DNA of 64,000 bases, taken from the NCBI RefSeq assembly GCF_900129785.1, contig NZ_FSRC01000002.1, positions 1-64,000 on the forward strand, given 5' to 3'. The notes beneath the pieces are model-generated. The model did not search any database, was not told the origin of the DNA, and was given only the letters and a program-made list of their open reading frames with translations. Below, piece after piece: positions 26,519-36,000 of this stretch (within the stretch, counting starts at the first letter, position 1; every line of letters begins with the position of its first letter). The translations under genes were made by a program, and so were the position numbers. Origin of the DNA: Algoriphagus halophilus. GTDB taxonomy: Bacteria > Bacteroidota > Bacteroidia > Cytophagales > Cyclobacteriaceae.

Positions 26519-27328
26519 ATGATTTGCTTTCCCAACGCCAAGATCAATTTAGGCCTCCACATTACTTCCAAAAGAAAAGATGGATATCATGAGATTGAAA
26601 CCTGCATGTATCCCATTCCACTTTTTGATGCGTTGGAAATAATTATTGACCATAAGAAATCTTCATGGAACAGCAGCGGGCTACCAATTCCTGGAAACCC
26701 AAAGGATAACCTCATCTTAAAAGCCTATCAATTACTCAAGAAAGATTTCCCTAACCTTCCCCAAATCAATGTCCATCTGCATAAAAACATCCCCATGGGA
26801 GCAGGTTTAGGAGGAGGATCTGCAGATGCCGCATTTGCCCTGAATCTGATGAACAACCTGTTTGATTTGATTTTAGACGACTTCTTTTTGGAAGAGTATG
26901 CCGCTGCATTGGGAAGTGATTGCCCTTTCTTTATAGAAAATACTCCAAAAATTGCCACTGGAAGAGGAGAGATACTTGAGGATGTAACTATTGATCTGAA
27001 AGGCACCCATTTGGTTTTGATCAATCCTGGAGTCCATATTGGAACGAAAGAAGCCTATGGTGGAGTAACTCCAGCCATCCCGGAAACATCTTTGAAGGAG
27101 GTATTGAAGGATCGTTCCAAATGGAAAGATCAGTTGACAAATGACTTTGAAGCTAGCGTATTTAACTCTCATCCGGAAATCAAAGTCATTAAAGAGCAAT
27201 TGTACGAGGCAGGAGCTTTCTATGCCTCTATGTCTGGTTCGGGATCTTCCGTATTTGGGCTCTTTGAAAATAAGCCTGAAAAAATAGAATGGGAAAGCGA
27301 CTATTTCGTTTTTGAGTCAGAGCTCTAA
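26519..27328 (+). CDS. ispE: 4-diphosphocytidyl-2-C-methyl-D-erythritol kinase IspE
   Basis: 269 residues. A GHMP-family kinase that phosphorylates CDP-methylerythritol in the MEP route to isoprenoids. Motifs: CFPNAKINLGLHITSKRKDGYHEIET at the N-terminus (read in parts; PNAKINLGL is the first GHMP motif with the catalytic Lys), the ATP loop IPMGAGLGGGSADAAFAL, GSDCPFF, and the C-terminal ASMSGSGSSVFGLF. Length is on the short side of the family but all motifs are there. It stands alone, convergent with an EamA transporter whose stop overlaps its own by 4 bp. ispH, the last enzyme of the same route, is also in the window (46137-47033). Confidence 0.95.
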   Translation: MICFPNAKINLGLHITSKRKDGYHEIETCMYPIPLFDALEIIIDHKKSSWNSSGLPIPGNPKDNLILKAYQLLKKDFPNLPQINVHLHKNIPMGAGLGGGSADAAFALNLMNNLFDLILDDFFLEEYAAALGSDCPFFIENTPKIATGRGEILEDVTIDLKGTHLVLINPGVHIGTKEAYGGVTPAIPETSLKEVLKDRSKWKDQLTNDFEASVFNSHPEIKVIKEQLYEAGAFYASMSGSGSSVFGLFENKPEKIEWESDYFVFESEL

Positions 27329-28239
27329 GAGATACCAGTCATTCTCTTCGATTTTCTCCTACGGTTAAAATAGTTTAGTACAGGATAGGACAACACCGAA
27401 ACCAATATAATTCCAGTACCTAAATAAAATTCAGGTGTCATTTTTTCACTTTCTCCAAAAACCATTACAGCAAGCACAATTCCATAAACTGGTTCCAGGT
27501 TAATAGTCAGATTAATTGAAAACACCGATAAGCGTTTCATCAATTCTACTGATACTGAAAAAGCATATACTGTACACACTCCTCCAAGAATCAGAAGCCA
27601 AAACCAATCGTAACCTTCCCAATTAAGCTTCACTCCCCCATCACTGATGAATAACGAATAAAACGGCATAAACAGCGCAGAACATAAGCAAGCACCTGCC
27701 ATCTCATAAAAGGTAATTTGATAGGGACTGTGTTTTTGCGTGAGATTTCCATTGATCACCGAAAACACTGCAGCAAGAAATGCAGAAGCAAGTGCCATTA
27801 CCAATCCCAACCAATACCCACCTTCAAAAGAGAAGATCACCAACAATCCGGAAATTACCATCAAGCCAAGAGCCACTTCATACCATTTGATTTTGGTCTT
27901 GTTGAAAATTGGCTCTACAAAAGCGGTCCAAAGGGAAGTAGTAGCCATACCCGCAAGACACACCGAAGCGGTGGAAACTTTGGCTGACCAAAAGAATAAA
28001 ATCCAATGAGTAGCGATAATAAATCCCACCCCTGTCACTTGGAGCATGTCTTTTGGCTTAATAATTAGCCTTTTCTTCTTAAGTAGGAATAGAAATGCGA
28101 CTCCTATTGTGGCTATTAAGGTTCTGTAAAAAACCAGTTCGATGGAAGGAAGACTGATCAACAAACCTAAAATTGCTGTAAAACCCCAAATCAGCACTAT
28201 GAAATGAAGCATCAAATAATCCTTTATCGAGGCAGTCAT
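27325..28239 (-). CDS. EamA/DMT family transporter
   Basis: 304 residues with about ten hydrophobic helices, arranged as two EamA repeats (first: HFIVLIWGFTAILGLLISLPS ... read in parts; second starts around residue 150 with SAFLAAVFSVINGNLTQ). Members of the drug/metabolite superfamily export amino acids or other small metabolites across the inner membrane; the substrate is not predictable. The gene starts directly after the LptF/LptG-type gene (no gap) and follows tgt, so the three form an operon. Its 3' end overlaps that of ispE by 4 bp, tail to tail. The C-terminus is a basic tail (NRRRKSKRM), fitting the positive-inside rule. Confidence 0.88.
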   Translation of the reverse strand: MTASIKDYLMLHFIVLIWGFTAILGLLISLPSIELVFYRTLIATIGVAFLFLLKKKRLIIKPKDMLQVTGVGFIIATHWILFFWSAKVSTASVCLAGMATTSLWTAFVEPIFNKTKIKWYEVALGLMVISGLLVIFSFEGGYWLGLVMALASAFLAAVFSVINGNLTQKHSPYQITFYEMAGACLCSALFMPFYSLFISDGGVKLNWEGYDWFWLLILGGVCTVYAFSVSVELMKRLSVFSINLTINLEPVYGIVLAVMVFGESEKMTPEFYLGTGIILVSVLSYPVLNYFNRRRKSKRMTGIS

Positions 28240-29313
28240 TTATCTTGGGACAGTTTTATAAAGCACCAATCCAGTTAAGGCAAATACGATATTTGGCAAC
28301 CAAACAGAAAGTATCGGATAGGTCGCCCCATTTTCGGCAAAGGTCCTGGAAAGTATAAATAAAAGGATGTAAATAAATGCAAGCAAAAATCCCATGGCAA
28401 TCTGAAACCCTGAACCTCCCCTTGTTTTCCTAGCCGACATGATCACGCCGATAAATGTTAATATGATGGCTGCAAAAGGAGACATGAATCGCACATATCG
28501 TTCAATTTTGTAGAATGCCACGTTATCAGCTCCTCGTTCTTCAAGCACCCTAATTTGTCTACCTAGTTCCGGAAGCTTTAGTGTTTCATGATGATTATCA
28601 GGCAAATCAAAATCGTTGGGAGTTATAGATAATGTGGTGTCTTTACGTTCCCCAACAGTATACTCCTCTCCTTTCTCCTTCAGTTCCCTCAGCCTCCAAT
28701 TTCTTAATGTCCAGGCATTCTTTGCGGTATCCCACTCAATTCGATCGGAAGAAAGTTTAGCAATCAATTTCCCGTCTCTGATGGTTTCCAGTGTAAAGCT
28801 ATATCCGGTATTCCCTATTTTATAAAACCTACTGAGATATGCGTATGAATCCGCCCCCACTTTTATGTGCTGATTGGTTTCAGAGGAAGTATTCTTCTTA
28901 TCCAAGTAACTGACACGGAATTCTGTTACACCAGCAGTAGCCACAGGAAGCACCCATCCATTCAATAAAAAACTGACGCCTCCAATCATCATGGCTGCAA
29001 AAATAAATGGCCTCAATAATCTCGGAAAGCTTACCCCTGAACTTAAAATTGCAATGATTTCTGTCCTTCCCGCCATTTTGGAAGTGATGAAAATAACAGA
29101 AATAAATACAGTAATTGGGGTTAGTAGATTATTGAGATACAATCCATAATTCCCCATATATCGTAAAATTTCCTTGGTAGGAACATTATTACGAATGTAG
29201 GTATCATTCTTTTCAGTAAAGTCCAGCACCAACACAATAAGGACCAACATGACAACTACAAAAAAGTAGGTCTTCAAAAAATCCTTAATGATTAGTTTGT
29301 CGAGCAGTTTCAT
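28240..29313 (-). CDS. LptF/LptG family permease
   Basis: 357 residues. YjgP/YjgQ family: an N-terminal LLDKLIIKDFLKTYFFV amphipathic start, three N-terminal helices, a periplasmic beta-jellyroll domain (about residues 135-265) and three C-terminal helices. The conserved GRTEIIAILSSGVSFPRLLRP coupling region after the third strand is clear (read in parts). The protein would be one of the two membrane subunits of the LptBFG exporter that lifts lipopolysaccharide from the inner membrane onto the Lpt bridge; which of LptF or LptG is uncertain, though the order looks LptG-like. Only one such gene is here, so the partner and the LptB ATPase lie elsewhere. It sits 3 bp after tgt. Confidence 0.9.
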   Translation of the reverse strand: MKLLDKLIIKDFLKTYFFVVVMLVLIVLVLDFTEKNDTYIRNNVPTKEILRYMGNYGLYLNNLLTPITVFISVIFITSKMAGRTEIIAILSSGVSFPRLLRPFIFAAMMIGGVSFLLNGWVLPVATAGVTEFRVSYLDKKNTSSETNQHIKVGADSYAYLSRFYKIGNTGYSFTLETIRDGKLIAKLSSDRIEWDTAKNAWTLRNWRLRELKEKGEEYTVGERKDTTLSITPNDFDLPDNHHETLKLPELGRQIRVLEERGADNVAFYKIERYVRFMSPFAAIILTFIGVIMSARKTRGGSGFQIAMGFLLAFIYILLFILSRTFAENGATYPILSVWLPNIVFALTGLVLYKTVPR

Positions 29314-29316
29314 GGA

Positions 29317-30447
29317 TTACAATCTGGTACTAACTTTTTTCACCATTTGATCTTTCCAAACGGCAAAGTCTCCTGCAAGGATATGTTCCCTCGCTTGTTT
29401 CACCAACCATAGGTAAAAGCTCAAGTTATGGATACTGGCAATCTGTGCGGCCAAAATCTCTTTACTAATTACTAAATGTCTTAAATAGGCTTTAGAATAA
29501 AATGTACTGACATGCCCTCCAATTGCTGAATCTATAGGGGAAAAATCATCTTTCCATTTCTCATTTCTGATATTAATGATCCCTTCAGAAGTAAACAGCA
29601 TTCCATTTCGGGCATTTCTGGTAGGCATGACACAATCAAACATATCTACTCCCAAAGCAATACACTCCAAAATATTAGCTGGAGTGCCCACTCCCATTAA
29701 ATACCTAGGTTTATCAGTAGGTAAAATATCCGTCACCAACTCCGTCATTTCATACATCATTTCGGCAGGTTCACCTACGGAAAGCCCTCCAATGGCATTC
29801 CCTTCTTGATGAGTATTGGCGATAAACTCAGCACTCTTTTGTCTTAGATCTTTATACACAGAACCCTGAACAATTGGAAATAGCGTTTGACTATACCCAT
29901 ACTTTCCTTCTGTAGCGTCAAATCTTTCAATACAACGCTTCAGCCACCGATGGGTCATTTCCATGGAATTCCTTGCATATCCATATTCACAAGGATAAGG
30001 AGTACATTCATCAAAAGCCATTATGATATCAGCCCCAATAGTACGCTGGATATCCATCACATTTTCTGGAGTAAAATGATGTTTGGAACCATCAATATGG
30101 GATTTGAACATCACCCCATCCTCCTTAATCTTCCTTGTTCCTGAAAGAGAAAAAACCTGATACCCTCCACTATCTGTCAATATTGGCTTTGACCAACCAT
30201 TAAATTTATGGAGACCACCTGCTTTTTCCAGAATACCCAATCCTGGCCGGAGATATAAATGATAGGTATTCCCTAAAATGATCTCTGCTTTGACATCATA
30301 CAACAATTCGCGCTGATGCACTGCTTTTACGGAACCAGCGGTCCCCACAGGCATGAAAATAGGAGTTTCTATTTCACCATGGTCAGTTTTAACTAACCCG
30401 GCTCTGGCTTTACTTTTAGAATCTTGATGAGATAAGGTAAACTTCAT
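29317..30447 (-). CDS. tgt: tRNA-guanine transglycosylase Tgt, zinc-ligand-less form
   Basis: 376 residues. Swaps guanine 34 of Asn/Asp/His/Tyr tRNAs for the queuosine precursor preQ1. Catalytic and substrate motifs are intact: PIFMPVGTAGSVKAV, ILGNTYHLYLRPG, LTDSGGYQVFSL (catalytic Asp), QRTIGADIIMAFDECTP, GGLSVGE, and MFDCVMPTRNARNGMLF. The usual CxCxxC zinc-binding segment is absent: where it should precede YSKAYLRHL the sequence reads SAIGGHVSTF, while the fourth ligand His (IHNL) remains. From memory the same loss is seen in other Bacteroidota Tgt proteins, so the enzyme is probably active with a zinc-free structural subdomain. First gene of the tgt-lptFG-eamA operon. Confidence 0.94.
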   Translation of the reverse strand: MKFTLSHQDSKSKARAGLVKTDHGEIETPIFMPVGTAGSVKAVHQRELLYDVKAEIILGNTYHLYLRPGLGILEKAGGLHKFNGWSKPILTDSGGYQVFSLSGTRKIKEDGVMFKSHIDGSKHHFTPENVMDIQRTIGADIIMAFDECTPYPCEYGYARNSMEMTHRWLKRCIERFDATEGKYGYSQTLFPIVQGSVYKDLRQKSAEFIANTHQEGNAIGGLSVGEPAEMMYEMTELVTDILPTDKPRYLMGVGTPANILECIALGVDMFDCVMPTRNARNGMLFTSEGIINIRNEKWKDDFSPIDSAIGGHVSTFYSKAYLRHLVISKEILAAQIASIHNLSFYLWLVKQAREHILAGDFAVWKDQMVKKVSTRL

Positions 30448-30544
30448 AGGTTAAAACGCAGAGTTGTAGAGGCAATCCGCAAAATGTATGATCTTGACTA
30501 CAAAAATATACGCTTATTCTTAAATGACTTGCTGAATTTGATTT

Positions 30545-30552
30545 TATATTTG
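30545..30552 (+). promoter_or_regulatory. -7 promoter box of the glycosyltransferase gene
   Basis: TATATTTG matches TAnnTTTG and would start transcription about 10 bp before the ATG. No TTG stands at the right -33 distance, so confidence is limited. Confidence 0.4.
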
Positions 30553-30569
30553 CCCAGCAAAATTGACCT

Positions 30570-31706
30570 ATGGGCCTATTTTTACTTTGGTTTTTCTTCG
30601 GTGCGGGAATATTTATTCAGGTAATTTACCTGCTAATAATATTTGGGCGCACCGCGTTTTCAAAGCCTCAAAAGGCAAATTCGGACCCTCAAAAGGAAGA
30701 AGGGGTTACTGTTCTCGTCTCAGCACACAACGAGTTCAAAAACCTTAAAACCTTGATCCCTAAACTGTTCGATCAAGACTACCCTACATTTGATGTAATG
30801 ATCGTGAATGATAGGTCTACAGATAGAACGAAGCGACTCTTAGAAGAAATGATGTCAATCTACCCAAGGCTTCGCTCCGTTACTATCAAGTACACCCCTG
30901 CCCATGTTACTGCCAAAAAGTTTGCCATGACACTGGGTATTAAAGTTTCTAAAAATGATGTGATACTATTGACAGATGCAGATTGCATCCCAAATTCAGA
31001 TCAATGGATTCGCAAAATGACTGCTCCTGTCCGTCAGGAAGGAAAAACTTTTGCACTTGGATTTTCTGGGTACGAAAAAGCAAAAGGGTTTCTTAACAAT
31101 TGGATCCAATATGAAACACTATTAACTGCCCTTTATTACTTATCTTTTGGTCTTTGGAAGGCCCCTTTTATGGGAGTCGGAAGAAACTTATGTTATAGAA
31201 GGAGTTTTTTCATGGAGGTAAAAGCATTTAAAGGGTTTTGGCATGTAGAAGGGGGAGATGATGATTTATTTGTCAACCAATATGCTACAGGAAAAAACAC
31301 AGCGATTGTTTTGGATCCAGAGGCGAATACCACTTCCAAACCAAAAGTCACTTTCAAAGAATATATGGTGCAGAAGAAAAGACACCTTCATGCAGGAAAA
31401 TATTATCGATCAGAAGACAAACAAAAAATTGGATTCTTCTCTCTTTCTCATGCATTATTCTGGTTAAGTGGTATAGGATTGCTGATTTATTTCGGAATTG
31501 GGCAGAGTTGGGAACAATTTTTAATTGTTTTCGGTATTATTCTATTAAGGTCTGTTATAGTTGTCCGTGTTTTTGCGTCAGCTAGTAAAAAGATCCAAGG
31601 GACTAAAGCTCCAAAAAATAGCTGGATGCATGATTTCTTGTATTTAGGTTACTTTTGGGTTTTGGGAACTATTTCCCACCAGGCAAAAGACATCCAATGG
31701 AAATAA
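30570..31706 (+). CDS. Membrane glycosyltransferase, GT2 family
   Basis: 378 residues. An N-terminal membrane helix (LFLLWFFFGAGIFIQVIYLL) leads into a cytosolic GT-A domain: VTVLVSAHNEFKNLKTLI, the MIVNDRSTDRTKRLLEE segment, LLTDADCIPN (DxD-type metal site), EGGDDDLFVN (catalytic acidic pair) and QKKRHLHAGKYY, a Q/RxxRW-like motif that processive and membrane GT2 enzymes carry. Three or so hydrophobic helices follow at the C-terminus. It would transfer a sugar to a lipid carrier or polysaccharide at the inner membrane; the sugar is unknown. The ECF sigma factor gene overlaps its end by 10 bp, so they are probably co-transcribed. Confidence 0.87.
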   Translation: MGLFLLWFFFGAGIFIQVIYLLIIFGRTAFSKPQKANSDPQKEEGVTVLVSAHNEFKNLKTLIPKLFDQDYPTFDVMIVNDRSTDRTKRLLEEMMSIYPRLRSVTIKYTPAHVTAKKFAMTLGIKVSKNDVILLTDADCIPNSDQWIRKMTAPVRQEGKTFALGFSGYEKAKGFLNNWIQYETLLTALYYLSFGLWKAPFMGVGRNLCYRRSFFMEVKAFKGFWHVEGGDDDLFVNQYATGKNTAIVLDPEANTTSKPKVTFKEYMVQKKRHLHAGKYYRSEDKQKIGFFSLSHALFWLSGIGLLIYFGIGQSWEQFLIVFGIILLRSVIVVRVFASASKKIQGTKAPKNSWMHDFLYLGYFWVLGTISHQAKDIQWK

Positions 31707-32308
31707 ACGAACGAGGTTTTTCAAATAAAGCACTAGAGGATTTTGCTTTGATCGATCAAGCGGTCCAAGGCAAAGATCAACAAGCCTATGCGAGTTTGAT
31801 GAAAAGGTATAAAAAAGCCGTTTATTTCATGATCCTGAAAATGATCCGAAACGCAGATGATGCAGAGGATTTGACCATGGAGGCTTTTGCCAAAGCATTC
31901 AAAAATCTGGATCGTTTCAAAAAGGATTACACGTTTAGTACTTGGCTTTTTAGAATCGCGACTAACAATACCATTGATTTTATCCGAAAGAAAAAACTCA
32001 AAACCATGAGTTTAAACAACACTTTAACGGATGATGGAGGTAATTCAGTAAATATCGACGTTGAGGATGATGACAATAATCCACAAGATGAATTCATCAA
32101 ATCCCAGCGAATCGAAATGGTAAGAATATTTGTTGATAAACTTCCTGCAAAATATCGTAAGCTGGTTCAGCTCCGTTATTTTGATGAATTATCGTACGAA
32201 GAAATTGCCCAAGAATTGGAAAAACCACTTGGTACTGTCAAGGCACAATTACACCGTTCCAGAGAGCTGCTATATGAAATAGCATCTGGCAAAGAAAAAC
32301 ATATTTAA
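31697..32308 (+). CDS. ECF-type RNA polymerase sigma factor
   Basis: 203 residues from the ATG at 31697; an earlier in-frame ATG (31655) would add 14 residues lying wholly inside the glycosyltransferase gene and is less likely. Region 2 is seen at about residues 25-95 (YKKAVYFMILKMIRNADDAEDLTMEAFAKAF, read in parts, and STWLFRIATNNTIDFIRKKK for promoter melting), and region 4 at about 140-195 (RYFDELSYEEIAQELEKPLGTVKAQLHRSRELL, read in parts) with its helix-turn-helix. An acidic linker (NIDVEDDDNNPQDE) separates them. No anti-sigma gene is adjacent, unlike the SusC/D-linked ECF factors of Bacteroidota, so it may be controlled by its own level. Its stop overlaps the rsmG ATG by 1 bp. Confidence 0.92.
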   Translation: MEINERGFSNKALEDFALIDQAVQGKDQQAYASLMKRYKKAVYFMILKMIRNADDAEDLTMEAFAKAFKNLDRFKKDYTFSTWLFRIATNNTIDFIRKKKLKTMSLNNTLTDDGGNSVNIDVEDDDNNPQDEFIKSQRIEMVRIFVDKLPAKYRKLVQLRYFDELSYEEIAQELEKPLGTVKAQLHRSRELLYEIASGKEKHI

Positions 32309-32952
32309 TGAACCCTGGAGTCGAACTTATTCAAGCTTATTTCCCAGAATTATCTGAAAAACAAGTAGAGCAGTTTTCAAGACTTGGCGAAATTTATTCT
32401 GACTGGAATTCCAAAATCAATGTGATCAGTCGGAAAGATATGGACCAATTTTATGTTCGCCATGTATTACACTCCTTGGGGATTTCCAAAGTGATGGCAT
32501 TTCAGCCAGGCACCAAAGTATTGGACATTGGGACAGGAGGAGGATTCCCAGGAATTCCACTAGCCATTTTATTTCCAGACACGCATTTTCATCTGGTAGA
32601 TTCCATAGGTAAAAAAATCAGCGTGGTAAAAGATGTCGCCAAACAACTGAAGCTTTCCAATGTAGAAGCTCAGCAAACCCGAGCTGAGCAATTGGTTAGG
32701 AAATACGATTTTGTGGTCAGTCGTGCAGTTACCCGAATGATCAATTTTTATCCTTGGGTAAAAAATAAAATCCGCAAAGAAGACTTCAATGAATATCCCA
32801 ACGGCATCCTGTATTTAAAAGGAGGAGATGTGGATGAAGAACTGGAGGAACTTGGAAAATCCTATGTGGTTTATCATTTAGAAGACTATTTCAAGGAAGA
32901 TTTTTTTGAGACCAAGAAGGTCGTATACATGCCTTGGGAGGACAAAAGGTAA
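32308..32952 (+). CDS. rsmG: 16S rRNA (guanine527-N7)-methyltransferase RsmG
   Basis: 214 residues. Methylates N7 of G527 in 16S rRNA, the site linked to streptomycin response. Motifs: NVISRKDMDQFYVRHVLHSL (family N-terminal signature), the AdoMet loop VLDIGTGGGFPGIPLAI, HLVDSIGKKISVV, and FVVSRAVTRM. The start codon overlaps the sigma-factor stop as TAATG, which implies translational coupling between the two genes. Length matches the family. Confidence 0.95.
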   Translation: MNPGVELIQAYFPELSEKQVEQFSRLGEIYSDWNSKINVISRKDMDQFYVRHVLHSLGISKVMAFQPGTKVLDIGTGGGFPGIPLAILFPDTHFHLVDSIGKKISVVKDVAKQLKLSNVEAQQTRAEQLVRKYDFVVSRAVTRMINFYPWVKNKIRKEDFNEYPNGILYLKGGDVDEELEELGKSYVVYHLEDYFKEDFFETKKVVYMPWEDKR

Positions 32953-33040
32953 TTTTCTATAATCTCTGACAATTAGCACCAGAAGTACTGGCAGCTTTAC
33001 AAGATTAGCCCTAATTTGAAGGCTCAATTTCCCAAGCTGT

Positions 33041-36000
33041 ATGTATTTAATTTTTGATACCGAAACCACAGGTTTACCTCGCGATTACAATGCCCCTATG
33101 TCCGATGTGGACAACTGGCCCCGACTGGTTCAGTTAGCTTGGCAGCTGCATGACGCGACGGGAAAACTGATTTCCAATCATAATTATATTATCAAGCCGG
33201 AGGGATTTACCATTCCTTATAATGCCGAGAAGGTACACGGCATCTCTACCAAAAGAGCGTTGGCGGAGGGACATGACCTCAAGCAAATCCTCGGAATATT
33301 CGAAGGAGATGTTAGGCAGGCACAATATTTAGTCGGGCACAATGTTGAATTTGATATCAACGTCGTTGGTTCTGAATTTCTTCGTGCCGAGGCTCCGATG
33401 CCTTTGACCACGACCCAACTCGACACCAAAGATATATCTACGGAATTTTGTGCAATCCCAGGAGGTAGAGGTGGAAAATACAAATGGCCTACACTTACCG
33501 AACTGCATCAAAAACTTTTTGGGGAAGGCTTTGGAGATGCCCACGATGCTGCATATGATGTGGATGCTACAGCCCGTTGTTTCTTTGGGTTGATCACTCA
33601 GGGTGTCCAACCACCAGAAGCTGGACTGACACTTGAGCAAGTAATCTATGAGGCTCCCAAACTTGCAGAGGCAAATTTTGCCCAAGCAAAAGATGATCAA
33701 AAGGCCGCTGCCAAAGATATTCTAAAACAAGCAGGTAAAGCGGATATTTCAGACTTAACCGATGTCCCTTTTACTCACCTACATGTACATAGCCAATATT
33801 CCGTTTTACAGGCAACTTCTGAAATCCCCGCATTGGTCAGTAGAGCAAAAGAGCTGGGAATGAGTGCCATTGCCTTAACTGATCATGGCAATATGATGGG
33901 GGCTTTCCATTTCGTTAAGGAGGCCATGGCCAAGGAAATCAAACCTATTCTAGGCTGTGAATTCAATCTATGCAGGGACAGGAAGAACAAGTCCAATAAA
34001 GACGATGGTTTCCAGACAGTATTGATAGCCAAAAATAAGGCAGGCTATCATAACCTCGCAAAACTGGCATCCTACGCCAACATTGAAGGTTTTTACTACG
34101 TCCCAAGAATTGATCGGGAAGTATTGGTGGAATACAAAGAAAACTTAATCGCCACCACCGGTGGACTTTGGGGAGAAATCCCTTTCCTAATTTTGAATGT
34201 CGGAGAAACCCAGGCAGAAGAAGCATTCCTATGGTGGAAAGAACAATTTGGTGAAAACTTTTATGTAGAACTCAACCGACATGGGGTTCCAGAAGAAGAA
34301 AAAGTAAATGAAGTGTTGTTGGGTTTCGCCAAAAAGCATGATGTAAAATATTTTGCTGCCAACAACACTTATTATAATCAAAAGGTCGATGCCAAAGCCC
34401 ATGATGTGTTATTGTGTGTAAAAGACGGGGAATTGGTAGAAAAACCGAAAAAATACATCGGGAAGCGGGGAAGAGAATTTAGGTATGGTTTTCCAAACGA
34501 CGAATTCTATATCAAAAGTCCCGATGAAATGAAGAAGCTTTTCGCCGATTTACCAGAAGCAATTGAATGCACTCAGGAAATCGTCGACAAGATTGAAGCT
34601 TATAAACTTGCAAGAGAAGTATTGCTTCCAAAGTTTGATATTCCAGAGCAATTCAAGCATCCAGAAGATGAAGTAGACGGAGGAAAAAGAGGTGAAAATG
34701 CATTTTTAAGACACCTCACCTACGAAGGTGCACGGAAAAGGTACAAGGAGATCACTCCTGAAATTGAAGAAAGGCTGGATTTCGAATTGGCCACCATTGA
34801 AAAAACAGGGTATCCTGGCTACTTCTTAATTGTCCAAGACTTTACAGGTGAGGCTAGAAAAATGGGGGTTTCGGTCGGCCCAGGAAGGGGATCAGCTGCA
34901 GGATCAGCTGTAGCTTACTGTATTGGAATCACCAATGTGGACCCTATCGAGTATGATCTCCTTTTTGAGAGATTCCTAAATCCTGACAGGGTTTCCCTTC
35001 CCGATATTGATATTGACTTTGACGATGAAGGAAGGCAACGGGTAATTGATTACGTGATCAAAAAATACGGTTCTAACCAAGTAGCCCAAATTATCACCTA
35101 CGGTACCATGGCTGCAAAATCAGCTATACGGGATACTGCTAGGGTTTTAAATTTACCATTGGCGGAAGCCGGAAAATTGGCCAATCTAGTCCCTGACATC
35201 AAACTGAAGGCATTGTTTGGGATGGCTGGAAATAGAGCCGCTTTATCCGATAAATTAAAAGGACAAGGTGAGTTGATCGCTAAGGCAGAGGAATTGATCC
35301 GGATTTCCAAAGGGCAGGATGATTTATCCAAAACCATCAATCAAGCAACCATGTTGGAAGGCTCTGTTCGAAACCTTGGAATTCATGCCTGTGGAGTGAT
35401 CATTACTCCTGACGATATTACCAACTTCGTACCTGTGGCTTTGGCGAAGGATTCAGACATGGTCTGTACCCAGTTTGACAACTCAGTGGTAGAGTCTGCA
35501 GGGCTTTTGAAGATGGACTTCTTGGGTCTTAAAACCCTTACCTTAATCAAGACCGCTATTCGAATTGTCAAAGAAAGGCATGGGATAGAATTGGATGCCG
35601 ATAATTTCCCTATCGATGATGAAAAAACCTATGAGCTTTTCCAAAGAGGTGAGACCGTAGGGATATTCCAATATGAATCTGCTGGGATGCAGAAATACAT
35701 GCGAGAACTGAAACCAACTGTTTTTGCTGACTTAATTGCCATGAACGCCCTGTATAGACCAGGACCTTTGGCTTACATCCCTTCCTTCATTAAGAGAAAA
35801 CATGGCCTAGAACCAATCGAATACGATTTGGAGGACATGAAGGAATACCTGGAAGAAACCTATGGTATTACGGTTTACCAAGAGCAGGTGATGTTGTTGT
35901 CCCAAAAACTAGCGGGATTCACCAAAGGTGAGGCTGACGTTCTCCGTAAAGCGATGGGTAAGAAGCAAAAGGATGTCTTGGATAAAATGAAACCTAAATT

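Noticed and set aside
31655..31696. Earlier ATG for the ECF sigma factor
   Set aside because: The added residues lie wholly within the glycosyltransferase coding sequence and do not resemble sigma region 2; the ATG at 31697 gives a normal 10-bp overlap.
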